Positions 8,929-20,380 of a DNA stretch of 64,000 bases are shown piece by piece. Made by a program: the position numbers and the translations under genes. How positions within the stretch are numbered: the stretch's first letter is position 1; each line of letters starts with the position of its first letter. The notes beneath the pieces are model-generated. The model was given only the letters and a program-made list of their open reading frames with translations. It did not search any database and was not told where the DNA came from. This DNA is from Letharia columbiana (Eukaryota > Ascomycota > Lecanoromycetes > Lecanorales > Parmeliaceae): the NCBI RefSeq assembly GCF_014066305.1, contig NW_023501039.1, positions 186,001 through 250,000 of the forward strand, given 5' to 3'.

Positions 8929-11900
8929 ATGTGGTCGCATACCATCAAATCATCGGCCCCGAACTCTACAAAACCTGCCACCGAAAGACCTGCGAGGACA
9001 GGCAGCAATCTTAAGAAGGAAGACGACGCCGTAACAGCGTCAGAGGAAAGTATGACACAAGGTTTCGATGCCGATGGGTTCAGTAAAACGTCCAAGGTCC
9101 ATGCCTCCAAGAAGCCGTTGACCGTGGCTAAAGCCCCGTCGTTTGGCAGGACAACATCAAGAGCAGGGCAGACAGCGACAAGCGGAACGGATCCTCCTCG
9201 TAAGGATAGTCCAAACAAGAGTACTCCACCGGTCAAGCCGACGCAGAGTGCGAAGGCTGGTACTCCAGCGCGTGTTCCACGGACTGCAACACCTACACAA
9301 TCATCTTCGAGGGCATCGAAGGCGGGGACCACACTACAAATTAAACTGCCGGTTATAAGCTATAAGAATACCCCCTCTGGCAGAAGTCTTACCAGTACCA
9401 GTACGCAAAATGAGGTACCGTCCCCCAGCTCGGAGAGCGTTGCGCCAGGATTGGACACGCATAAGCCTGATGGGCTTGGTGAAACCCAAGCCAATGATGA
9501 GCTCAGTAAGGATGAGAATGGCGCCGATGATGTCCTAAGGGCAATAGATGTGCAGGATCATCAAAGAAGTGAGGGATTGAAGCACACGATAGCTGTCAAA
9601 GATGGAGAGATTCGGGACCTTCATGCCGAAATGCAGCAACTACATGCCCAGATCAAGGATATCCAGACCACCAATGAACGCAAAACCGAAGAGACGAAAG
9701 CTGCGTTTCTGGCGCAGATCGTGCCTCTTGAATCAGAAGTTGACGATAGTCGCAAAAAGATTTCTGATCTTGAAGCCACTCATTGCAAGACGCAAGAGAA
9801 ACACAACAAAGTCCTCAGTTTGAAGGACGAGGAGATCCAAAGATTATCGGAAGCTGCCCATGGTCAACGCGGAGAGCAGGAAGGGAAAGAATCAGTGTTC
9901 ATTCCCAAAGGCGAATTTCAGGGGCTACATATCAGGCGCAAGCGTGAATTGGATGAAGCAGCGGCGGTAGTGTTAGCAACGATTGAGTCAATTCAAGCGG
10001 AACGTGATGAATTGGTACAATCCAGGGATCAGGAGATCAAGGAAATGAGCGATCTATCCAGTTTAGTCCTGGAACTTCAAGAAAACGTTGAGAAAGCCCG
10101 CCAAGCTGACAAAGACGAACTTAAGGAAGCGAAGAAAAGAAACGAACAAGAATTAGTGGGCAAGGTCGAACAACATGAGCAAGAACTTCGGGATGCTACC
10201 ACGGGATACGAAGAATTGCAGGAAAAGGTTCACCACCTTGAGCAAGAGCTTCGGAACGCAGCCGCGAAACACGTGCAGGAAATTGATGCTGCAAAAGAGG
10301 AGCGTCAGACAGTACTTCGCGATGCAAACCAGAAATATGAGCAGGAATTTACAGATACGGCTTCGAAATATCAGCAAAAGATCAAGGCTCTCATAGTCAA
10401 AAACGAAGAAGAGCTCGAGACGGCCGCTGCGAGACAGGAGCAAGCGTTTGGGGACGCAGCCGCAAAATACCAGCAAGAGTCCCAATCCTTAGAAGCAAAG
10501 CATCTGGAAGAACTTAAGACTGCCACCACGAGAGACGAACAAGCGTCAGGAACTTTCGCCACAAACCATCAACACGAAATCCAGGCTATGACAGCAAAAC
10601 ATCAAGGGGAGCTCGGGGAGATCGTCACAACAAATGAACAAGCATTAGGTAACGCAGCTATAAGAACTCAGCAAGCAATTGAGGCTATCATAGCGAAGCA
10701 CACAGAGGAACTCGCGAGTGCAACCTCTCAAATTGAAGAGCTCAGCGCTGTAATCAAAAGACATCAGCAAGAGCTTGGGGACGTAGCCACAGGTCATGAG
10801 CAAAAACTAGAGCGTGTAGACCACGAATACCAGCAGGAGCTCCGCGGGGTGACCGCCAAATATGACCAGGAGCTTGAGGAAGCAAAGGCCAAATACAAGG
10901 CGCTTGAGGATGGATCGCTCAAAAAGGAAGGAGACTTACGAGAAGCAGCCCAGAAACACGAGGAGGAAACAGCGCGACTACACAATCAATTGGAGACTGC
11001 CGCTGGTAACGTGGCTTCACTGGAAATGACGTTGAGAGACCTCAATCTTCAGAAAGAGGACTCTAGTAGGGAAGCCGCCTTGAAATATGAGCAAGAACTC
11101 CAGACTGCAACCATCGAATACGAAGAAGAGCTCGAAAGCCTAAGAGCAATCTACGCTACTGCAGTCGAAGAAATCGCCGCTCTTGAACGGGCACTCCAGG
11201 ACGAAGAGCAGAAGCAGAGTGAAGCATTGGAGGAGGAGACCCAAAGTCTACGCATCATTTACGCGACTGCTTCAGAAGAGATTAACGGTCTCAGACGAAC
11301 TGTAGAGGACGTGGACCAGGAGCGGAGTGAAGCAGTTGATGAAGCAACCTCTTTAAAAGCCTCTTTGGATGATCTAAACCTCAAGCGGAGCGAGGCAGTT
11401 GGTCAGCTTACCTCTCTACAGGGTTTCATGAGAGACCAGGAACTTGAGCGAAGTGAAGCAGCAGTGGAAATCGCTTTGTTGAGAGACAAGTTGGAGCTCG
11501 CCGACAGACGTTTTGAGCAGGATCAACAAGCAGTCTCTGACCTCCAAAGACAAATACGGGATCTGCAGGCCCAAATTGACGAGCTTTCAACCGATACTAG
11601 TTTTGACCAAAGTGAAGCCGCTGTGGATGCTGCTCTTCTTAAAGACAAACTCGAGCTTGCAGACTTGGAAATCCATTTGCATAAAGGGACAATCAGCGCT
11701 TTGCAGAATGAGGTCGAGCGGCTAAACAACCAGCTTGTCGAATATTCAGCGGACACGAACCTTGACCGAAATGAGGCCGTGGTGGATGTTGCATTGCTTA
11801 AGGACAAGCTTGAGCTTGCTGATATCCAAATTCGACAAGCCAAGGGGACAGTCAGCAATCTACAAGAGGAGATCGAGGGGCTGAAAGCGCAAATCACTGA

Positions 11901-12309
11901 CTCAGTCGGTATAGACCTTGATCAAAACGAGGCAGCTGTCAACATTGCCTCATTAAAGCATACACTCCAGCTCGCCAATTTGGAGAGCCATCAAGATAAG
12001 GCGACAATCACCACTTTGCAAAAGCAAACCGAGGGCCTACAAGCCCAGGTCGCTGACACTCCGAAGACAGGATCGTACCCTCGTCACCAGCTCCGAGAGG
12101 AGCTGTCGATGCTGGGAAGGCATCAGGCCGCTCAGATGACTGACCTTGAATCTCTCAAAGCAGATATGGCTGCGGAAAGCAAATTGCGTGAGCATGAATG
12201 GAAGAAAAGAGCCAATTTTTTGGATCAATTTGCGGAAGAGCTGCAAGGAATTAATACGCAGCTTGTGGGTACTGTGGATGGGGTTTCTAGTGTAGGTTCA
12301 ATTGACTAG
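8929..12309 (+). CDS. Long coiled-coil protein with C-terminal 53-residue repeats
   Basis: A single-exon protein of 1126 residues that I do not recognise as a named family. Residues 1-190 are Ser/Thr/Pro- and Lys-rich and probably disordered. From about 200 to 1110 it is almost continuous heptad-like sequence rich in Glu, Gln, Lys, Ala and Leu, typical of a long parallel coiled coil. Many units of the form KYQQE, YEQEL or HQQEL recur between about 400 and 700. Near the C terminus four tandem copies of a roughly 53-residue unit start at residues 842, 895, 948 and 1000, each with an EAAV..ALLKDKLELAD-like start. No motor, kinase or membrane segment is visible. A structural or tethering role is inference from shape only. 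It is the last gene before the AT-rich block and keeps normal composition. Confidence 0.82.
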   Translation: MWSHTIKSSAPNSTKPATERPARTGSNLKKEDDAVTASEESMTQGFDADGFSKTSKVHASKKPLTVAKAPSFGRTTSRAGQTATSGTDPPRKDSPNKSTPPVKPTQSAKAGTPARVPRTATPTQSSSRASKAGTTLQIKLPVISYKNTPSGRSLTSTSTQNEVPSPSSESVAPGLDTHKPDGLGETQANDELSKDENGADDVLRAIDVQDHQRSEGLKHTIAVKDGEIRDLHAEMQQLHAQIKDIQTTNERKTEETKAAFLAQIVPLESEVDDSRKKISDLEATHCKTQEKHNKVLSLKDEEIQRLSEAAHGQRGEQEGKESVFIPKGEFQGLHIRRKRELDEAAAVVLATIESIQAERDELVQSRDQEIKEMSDLSSLVLELQENVEKARQADKDELKEAKKRNEQELVGKVEQHEQELRDATTGYEELQEKVHHLEQELRNAAAKHVQEIDAAKEERQTVLRDANQKYEQEFTDTASKYQQKIKALIVKNEEELETAAARQEQAFGDAAAKYQQESQSLEAKHLEELKTATTRDEQASGTFATNHQHEIQAMTAKHQGELGEIVTTNEQALGNAAIRTQQAIEAIIAKHTEELASATSQIEELSAVIKRHQQELGDVATGHEQKLERVDHEYQQELRGVTAKYDQELEEAKAKYKALEDGSLKKEGDLREAAQKHEEETARLHNQLETAAGNVASLEMTLRDLNLQKEDSSREAALKYEQELQTATIEYEEELESLRAIYATAVEEIAALERALQDEEQKQSEALEEETQSLRIIYATASEEINGLRRTVEDVDQERSEAVDEATSLKASLDDLNLKRSEAVGQLTSLQGFMRDQELERSEAAVEIALLRDKLELADRRFEQDQQAVSDLQRQIRDLQAQIDELSTDTSFDQSEAAVDAALLKDKLELADLEIHLHKGTISALQNEVERLNNQLVEYSADTNLDRNEAVVDVALLKDKLELADIQIRQAKGTVSNLQEEIEGLKAQITDSVGIDLDQNEAAVNIASLKHTLQLANLESHQDKATITTLQKQTEGLQAQVADTPKTGSYPRHQLREELSMLGRHQAAQMTDLESLKADMAAESKLREHEWKKRANFLDQFAEELQGINTQLVGTVDGVSSVGSID
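11452..12063 (+). repeat. Four tandem 159-bp coding repeats
   Basis: Within the coiled-coil gene four direct repeats begin at 11452, 11611, 11770 and 11926. Spacings are 159, 159 and 156 bases, all multiples of three. The copies have diverged but keep the same phase. Each encodes one roughly 53-residue coiled-coil unit. Confidence 0.85.
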
Positions 12310-12649
12310 GATTGCTTCTTTCCGCCTTTAGTACGCATAGTTTCTCAGCGTGGAGCGAATACCCCTTTGTTATTTTGCTTCATATGGAAGTTTGCCGTTT
12401 GAATTCCGTTATAACAATGTATAATATACACGATGATTGAAGTGATGAGACTCTCGAGCTCACCCCTGCTTAGTGTCGATCACGCCTCATCCATTCGTGC
12501 CTGTATCTTGTTTAAGGTCCCAAGACCTCTGTATACAACGGAACATTCTACAGCTAGGCTCTGACTTCATGCTGCATCAATGGTTTGTGAGCCTGGAGAG
12601 ATTGCCTTAAACCTTCCGCGATTGCCGGTATGTCCAGTCATGGAACAGA
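12310..12649. other. 3' flank of the coiled-coil gene up to the AT-rich edge
   Basis: About 340 bases of ordinary composition with no gene that I can support. Base composition changes abruptly at about 12650, where TpA-rich sequence without CpA or TpG begins. Confidence 0.5.
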
Positions 12650-14594
12650 TAAATTTATTATATATAACGTTATTAAAATAAGAATAAATAAAGATATCTT
12701 AGATCTATATTAAATTATCTAAAAAATAATTAACGAATTAGATAATATATTCGAAATATATAATAAAATTTACTAAATCGAATATTAAGATATTTAATTT
12801 TAAATTTAATATAAGAGTAATAGATAAGAAGAAATCGTTTAAGAATATCTATATATAATTCTTTATAACTATTACTTTCTTAGAATTTACTAATATTTAT
12901 AAAATATTTAATCTAAAATAATTAATCTTTATATATCTAAAATATTATATTTTAGAATAATCTTTTAATACTTTTTAAGAATTAGTTATATTTTTATAAA
13001 TATTAGATATAAATTTTTAAGCTATTAATAACATATTAAATTTAAAAATAAAAAAAAAACTAATAAAATTAATAAGAATTTTACTCCCTCGAATAATTAG
13101 CGTAACACTTTCTCTACTAAAAGAAATAATATTATTATTATTAAAAATTTCTATATATAAAAATATAAGTATTTTAAATTATTAATAAATAGAATTCGAA
13201 AAGAAAGTAGATATTTTAAATATTTAAAAACTAAATACTATTTTAGTAATAATAGTACTTTATATAAAAACGTAGATTTATTAATAAAAAAATAAATTAA
13301 TATAATTCTAAAAGTCGTCGACGTTAAGAAGAACGTTCTTATTAAATTATTATAAAAATTAAAAAATTAAATATTTCTAATTAAGTCGTTATTAAAGATT
13401 TGAAAGTTTTATATATAAAAATTATAAGTTAGAAAGAAGAAGAATACTTACTTTTATCTCTTTATTTATATATATTATCGCTATTAAAGTCTCTTTATAA
13501 AATAAATACTAATTAAACTTTTATAAAAAATTATTATATTAATAAAATAAATTAAGATTAATTATTTCTCGAATATTAGAGTTTTAGTATTAAGCTTAAT
13601 AAATATATCTTTTATTAAAAAAAATAAATTATTTAAAATAATTTTAATATAATTTTATAGATTATAATTAGTCGATAATTAATTTACTTTTATTTTTAAT
13701 ATTATATATATAGTCTTAATAAAACTTATCTTAAAAGATTATATAAAAGAACTTTAATACTTAATTATTTTATTAAAATAATTTAATATTATTTTAGAAA
13801 TATTATAGCTAAAATAATATAACTTTTATATATTTTTTAAATCTAGAATTATTATACTTAATTTAGATTATTATATATTTAATTATTTATTATATAATAA
13901 ATCTATTACTATTTAAAGTAATAATAAATTTTTAAAAAGAATTTAAATTATATAGTAAAGATTATATTTAAAAAAAAAAGAATATAATAAAGATCTTCGC
14001 TTATATCTTTATTAAGATAATTAAAAAATTAAAAATTAAATTATTATTATATAGCTTTAGAATTTTAAATAATTTTTTAACTCTATTAATAAGAAAAGCT
14101 GAAGTTTATTATTACTATATAGATCGCTATTATAATAAAAGATTATAAATTATTATTATAATATAATATATATATAAGATATCTCGATTAGAATTTCTAT
14201 ATTTAGAAGTAGCTATTCTAATTATTATTCTAATTAATAACTACGCTAAATTAATAAGATATAGAATTAAATACGATTATATTTTATTACTCTATATATA
14301 TAAAAGAAAGCGAGCTATATCTACTAGTAATAAGAAAAGCTTATCTTTCTCTAATATTAGTCGCGCGAAATCCGCCGATACTTTATAATTAAAGCCGTCG
14401 ACGATGATTTTATACGTCTATTACGTATTTTCGATATCGCTATCTAATATAAAATTATACGTATTATAATTATAGCCTTTTTATTAAATCGTTAGTTTAG
14501 AAAAGTTAATATATTTCTTAATATCCTCTCGAAAGTATCGTAGCTTAATATAATAAGCTATATTTCTTTAAGCTATCTTCTCGCGATATATAAA

Positions 14595-16660
14595 AAAAAG
14601 ATTAGATATAGAAAGTATATAAAAGTATATTTAATAATTCTAGAACGAATTAGCGATATCTATAATAATAATTAGAATTAAGAATTAGATATACTCGAAT
14701 AAGAGATAGCTTTATATTACTCGTATAATAGCGATAATAATAATTAAGATTAAAATATTAACTTAGATAACGTAGCTTTTATAGTAAGCTTTTTATTACT
14801 ATATACTAGATTAATTATATATAAATAAAGATTTATAATTTTATCTTTTAGACGTAATCGCGTTTAATATTTTAAGATTTCTATAATAGCTCGATACTTA
14901 TTAATTAACGCGTTAATATTATTATATCTAAACTACGATAGCGCTTATTATTAAGTTCTATATTACGCTCTTAAATAGCTTAAAAAATAGAATCTACTTA
15001 ATTATTAGCGCGTATAATAAAATTATTCTTAATACTTATATCTTATTTAGCTTCGATATTATTTATTTTCTCTTAATTCGAGCTTTTATCTTTATTTATA
15101 TATATAATAATTTACGCGATAAGCGAAACTTTAGACTTCTTCGTAATTACGCTCGCGTGCTTTTTTTATATAATACTATTAAAATATAAGTCTATTAAAA
15201 TAATAATTAGAACTAGAAATTACTTATCGCTTATCTATTATATCTTATCTAATTTACTTAAGAGTTTACTTCTATTATAATAACGATATATTAATATATT
15301 TAACTTTACACTTTTTAATAATTATAGCGTAGTTAATAATTAAGATATCGACTTTCTTTACTTTTTTAACTAGTTTCTTCTTAAATATAAATATATTTAT
15401 TCGCTATCGCGATCTCTTAATATTTTTATTTTAACTAAGCTTATTCTTCGCTTTTTATTTTAATTAAGGGCTTAATCGCCGTCTAATTAATCTATATTAA
15501 GACTCTTTAATATCGCTATTATTATTAGTATTTAATATTTATTATAATAAATTATTAGACTTAATCTCTTCTACTTTAATTATTATAAAAAGATAAATTA
15601 GTAGATATATATAAAAGAATTAAAGGGCTTATACGAATATCTACGAATATTAAGCTATTCTTAATTTTAATTAAAGCTCGTTTTATTAAAAAGTGCGTTA
15701 ATTCTAGTAAGTATCGATATTAGAAATAAAGAGGATATATATCGCGCGCTATTTTAAGTATATTATTATAGAATTCGATTTAAAGAATAATTATTTCTAT
15801 AAAGATAGTAAGACTTAAAGATAAGAAAGTAAGAATAAAATGCGCGAAAATTTTAATAAGTTATAGTAGTTTAATATTAGTTAAATTAGATAAAGATAAT
15901 TACTTACTAGCTCGCTCTCTTAGATCTTTTATCTTTTAATCTATATAGGTTATAATAATAATTATAATTATTATAGAAGTAGCTAAGATTATATTAGATA
16001 ATAGCGCTTAATAAGCGTAATTCGCTTAAGCTTAAATCTTTAAAATTAAAGAGAAAGTATTTTATTAATATCTAATTTAAGCTAGATAATTTAAAGTAAT
16101 CTAAAAATTTAATATACGTAATAAATATCTAAGCTTTTCTTCCCTTCTTCTTTCTTTCTAAGACTTTCTTTTTTATATTAACTCTTCTTATTATTAGACT
16201 ATCTTCTTTATATATTAGACTTTTATTTAAGTAATTTAATATTATTATAGCGATATTAAAAGTATAACGTAGTTATTAAGTTATATATTTATTTTTTATC
16301 TTTTAATAACTTTAAGCTAATACGTAAATAAATCGCGCGAAGAGCTTAACTTATATACACTTAATCTATTATTAATAGCTCTTTAAAAAAGCTAATACTA
16401 TTCTAGAGTGCTAGATATAGCGTTAAAAGTAAAGTCTTTATTAGATATCGCTATCGCTTTAATCGCTATCGTCGTTACTTTAATAGATATTATTTCTACT
16501 TTAATAAATATCGTCTTTACTTTAATAGTATTAAGACGTTAATAAAAATTAGATAGTATATTCTTCTAATTATTATTATATTTATTATATATAATTAACG
16601 CGAGCTATAGCTTAAGCTTTACGCGAGATTTATTATTATTAAAAGTTAATTAATTTTATA
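14595..16660 (+). repeat. Direct repeat copy 1 inside the AT-rich block
   Basis: This segment matches 17153-19200 in the same orientation. Anchors include aagcgaaact at 15121, acgcgagctatagc at 16598 and the segment following aaaaaaaagattag near 14600. Differences are mainly T for C and A for G, as expected when RIP hits two copies independently, plus small indels. Weak similarity continues past 16660 to about 16760. Confidence 0.75.
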
Positions 16661-17152
16661 ATCTCGAAGCTTCTCTTTTAGCGTCTAATTCGTTAGATTA
16701 TACTTAATTAAAATCTATTAAAGCGCTATTATATTTAAAGATTCGCTTTTAAAGTATTATATAAGATAATAGAAGTCTTTCTAGTTCGTTAGTTTAAGAG
16801 TAAGTTTTTTATTATTACGCTTTATAATTAGCTCTAATAATCTCTATTTAAATAGATATTTATCTTTATATAATATATAAAAAGCGAGTTATATTATAGA
16901 AAAAGAATCTAAATCTCATAATTATCTTAGCTAAGTCGTTTAAATTAAAGATAAGAATATATTTATCTTTATATAATTTAGCTATTAAATTAGTTAATTA
17001 TTATAGATATAATTATAAGATATAGTTATATATTATTAATTATCTAAGTAATTATAAAAAGTGTAAGAGAAATAAAATTATATAATTAAGTACTTATAAA
17101 CTTTTCTCTTCTAAGTATTTATTTTAATTTAGAGTTTAATCGCTATCTAATT

Positions 17153-19200
17153 AAAAAAAAGATAAGATATAGAAAGTATATAAAAGTAGATTTAATAATT
17201 CTAGAATGAATTAACGATATCTATAATAATAATTAGAATTAAGAATTAGATATACTCGAATAAAAGATAGCTTCGCGTTATTTATATAATAGTAAGAGTA
17301 ATAACTAAGATTAAAGTATTAACTTAGATAGCGTAGCTTTTATAGTAAACTTTTTATTACTATATATTAGATTAATTATATATTAATAAAGATTTATAAT
17401 TTTATCTTTTAGATATAATCGTATTTAATATTTTAAGATTTTTATAATAGCTTAATACTTATTAATTAACGCGTTAATACTTTTATATTTAAACTATAAT
17501 AGAGCTTATTATTAAATTCTATATCGCGCTTTTAAATAGTTTAAAAGATAAAGTCTACTTAATTATTAGCGCGTATAATAAAATTATTCTTAATACTTAT
17601 ATCTTATTTAGCTTCGATATTATTTATTTCCTTCTAATTCGAGCTTTTATCTTTATTTATATATATAATAATTCGCGCGATAAGCGAAACTCTAGACTTT
17701 CTTTAAATTACGCTCGCGTATTTTTTTTATATAATACTATTAAAATATAAGTCTACTAGAATAATAACTAGAATTAAAAATTACTTATCGCTTATCTATT
17801 ATATTTTATCTAATTTTCTTAAAAGCTTATTTTTATTTTAATTACGATATATTAATATATCTAGCTTTACACTTATTACGAGCTATAGCGTAATTAATAA
17901 TTAAGATATCGACTTTCTTTACTTTCTTAATTAGTTTCTTCTTAAATATAAATATATTTATTCGCTATCGCGATCTCTTAATATTTTTATTTTTATTAAG
18001 CTTATTCTTCGCTTTTTATTTTAGTTAAAAGTCTAATCGCCGCTTAATTAATCTATATTAAGACTCTTTAATATTATTATTATTATTAATATTTAATATT
18101 TATTATAATAAATTATTAGACTTAATATCTTCTACTTTAATCGCTATAAAAAGATAAATTAATAGATATATATAAAGAAATTAAAGGGCTTATATGAATA
18201 TCTATAAATACTAAGCTATACTTAATTTTAATTAATACTTATTTTATTAAAAAGTGTATTAATTCTAGTAAGTATCGAAGTTAGAAATAAAGAGTATATA
18301 TCGTATACTATTTTAATTATAGAGTTTAAGTTAAAAGAATAATTATTTATATAAAGAAAAGAAAATAAAAACGAAATACGCGAAAATTTTAATAAGTTAT
18401 AATAGTTTTATTTTAATTAAGTTAGATAAGAATAATTATTTATTAACTCGCTCTTTTAGATATCTTATCTTTTAATCTATACGAGCTATAATAATAATTA
18501 TAAATATTATAGAAGTAGATAAGATTATATTAGATAATAGCGCTTAATAAATATAATTCGCTTAAGCTTAAATCTTTAAAATCGAAGAGAAAGCGCGTTA
18601 TTTATTAATACTTAAATTAAGTTAGATAATATAAAGTAATCTAAATATTTAGTATACGCGATAGATATATAAGCTTTTTCTCTTCTCTAAGACTTTCTTT
18701 TTTATATTAACTCTTCTTATTCTAAGACTATCTTCTTTATATCTTAGACTTCTATTTAAGTAATCTAATATTATTATAATAATATTTAAAGTATAATATA
18801 GACGTTAAATTATATATTTATTCTTTATCTATTAATAACTTTAAGTTAATATATAGATAGATTATATAAAGAGCTTAATTTATATATATTTAATTTATTA
18901 TTAATAGCTCTTCGAAAAAGCTAATATTATTTTAGATTACGCGAGGTAATAATCTATTTAAAAGCGTTATAGTAAAGCGTTTATTAGATATCGCCGCTAC
19001 TTTAATAGATATCGCCATTACTTTAATAGATATCGTTATCGCTTTAATAAATATCGTCTTTACTTTAATAATATTAAAGTATTAATAAAAATTAAATAGT
19101 ATATTCTTCTAGTTATTATTATTCTTATTATATATTACTAACGCGAGCTATAGCTTAAGCTTTACGCGAGATTTATCGCTATTAAATTTTAATTAATCTT
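17153..19200 (+). repeat. Direct repeat copy 2 inside the AT-rich block
   Basis: The second copy of the repeat at 14595-16660. The offset between copies is 2561 bases at the left end, 2536 in the middle and 2543 at the right end, so only small indels separate them. Sequences immediately left of the two copies do not match, which marks the left boundary of the duplicated unit or element fragment. The roughly 490 bases between the copies are not repeated. Confidence 0.75.
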
Positions 19201-19734
19201 ATAATTTTAAAGCTTCCCTTTTAGCGCGTAGTTCGTAAGATTTTATATTATATATATATTATATTATTTAACTATTATCTTTAAAGTTTCGCTTTTAAAA
19301 GATAACTCTATATTCTTATAATAAATAAGATATTAAATAGAATAATTAATAGAATTTAATCTTTTATTTACTAGCTAGTAATAAGTCTTATAACTTATAT
19401 ATCTAATTACATTTAAGATTATAATTATAATTATCTTTATAATTAAAATTAATATAAATTAAGACTTTCTATTAATATATAGCTTTTTTTTAAAAGATTT
19501 ATATAAGCGTAATTAAAGATTAATATTCTTCTTTTAAGCGTTAAACGCTTAGCGAGAAGTACTAGAAGATTTATATCTAGATATTTATTAATTATATATT
19601 AGAATTTACTTACTTTAAATTTTAGATATAAATATCTTTACTTCTAGATAAGATAAAGAAGCTATAGATTTAAAATCGAATATTACTAAGAGTTATCTAC
19701 TATTTTCTATTATATTTTAGCTATTTACGATTAT

Positions 19735-20380
19735 TAATATACTCGTTAATAAGAAAGATATACTATTACTATACGAATTTAATCGCGATATTAATAATAA
19801 CTATTCAAAACTAAAGCTATCGAATATAGAGATATCTGTTAATAAGAAAGGCTTACTATTATTATACGAATTTAATCGCGATATTAATAATAACTATAAG
19901 AATTAAAGCTATCGAATATAGAAATACCCGCTAATAAGAAAGGCGTACTATTACTATACGAATTTAATCGCGATATTAATAATAATTATAGAAATTAAAG
20001 CTATCGAATATAGAGATACCCGCTAATAAGAAAGGCGTACTATTATTATACGAATTTAATCGCGATACTAGTAGTAACTATAGAAACTAAAGCTATCGAA
20101 TATAGAAATACTCGCTAATAAGAAAGGCGTACTATTACTATACGAATTTAGTCGCGATATTAATAATAACTATAGAAATTAAAGCTATTAAATATAGAAA
20201 TACCCGCTAATAAGAATATTATTATTATACGAATTTAATCCGATATTTTTTTAATTATAGAAATTAAAGCTATCGAATATAGAGATACTCGCTAATAAGA
20301 AAGGCGTACTATTACTATACGAATTTAATCGCGATATTAATAGTAACTATAGAAATTAAAGCTATCGAATATAGGAATAT
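19735..20380 (+). repeat. Tandem array of about seven 92-bp units
   Basis: The segment gaatttaatcgcgat recurs at 19775, 19868, 19960, 20052, 20144 (one mismatch), 20231 (one base missing) and 20321, giving periods of 93, 92, 92, 92, 87 and 90. The rest of each unit is also well conserved, with shared segments aaagctatcgaatatag and gctaataagaaaggcgta. The array sits in RIP-mutated sequence, and its copies are more alike than the 2.1-kb repeat copies. Confidence 0.85.
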
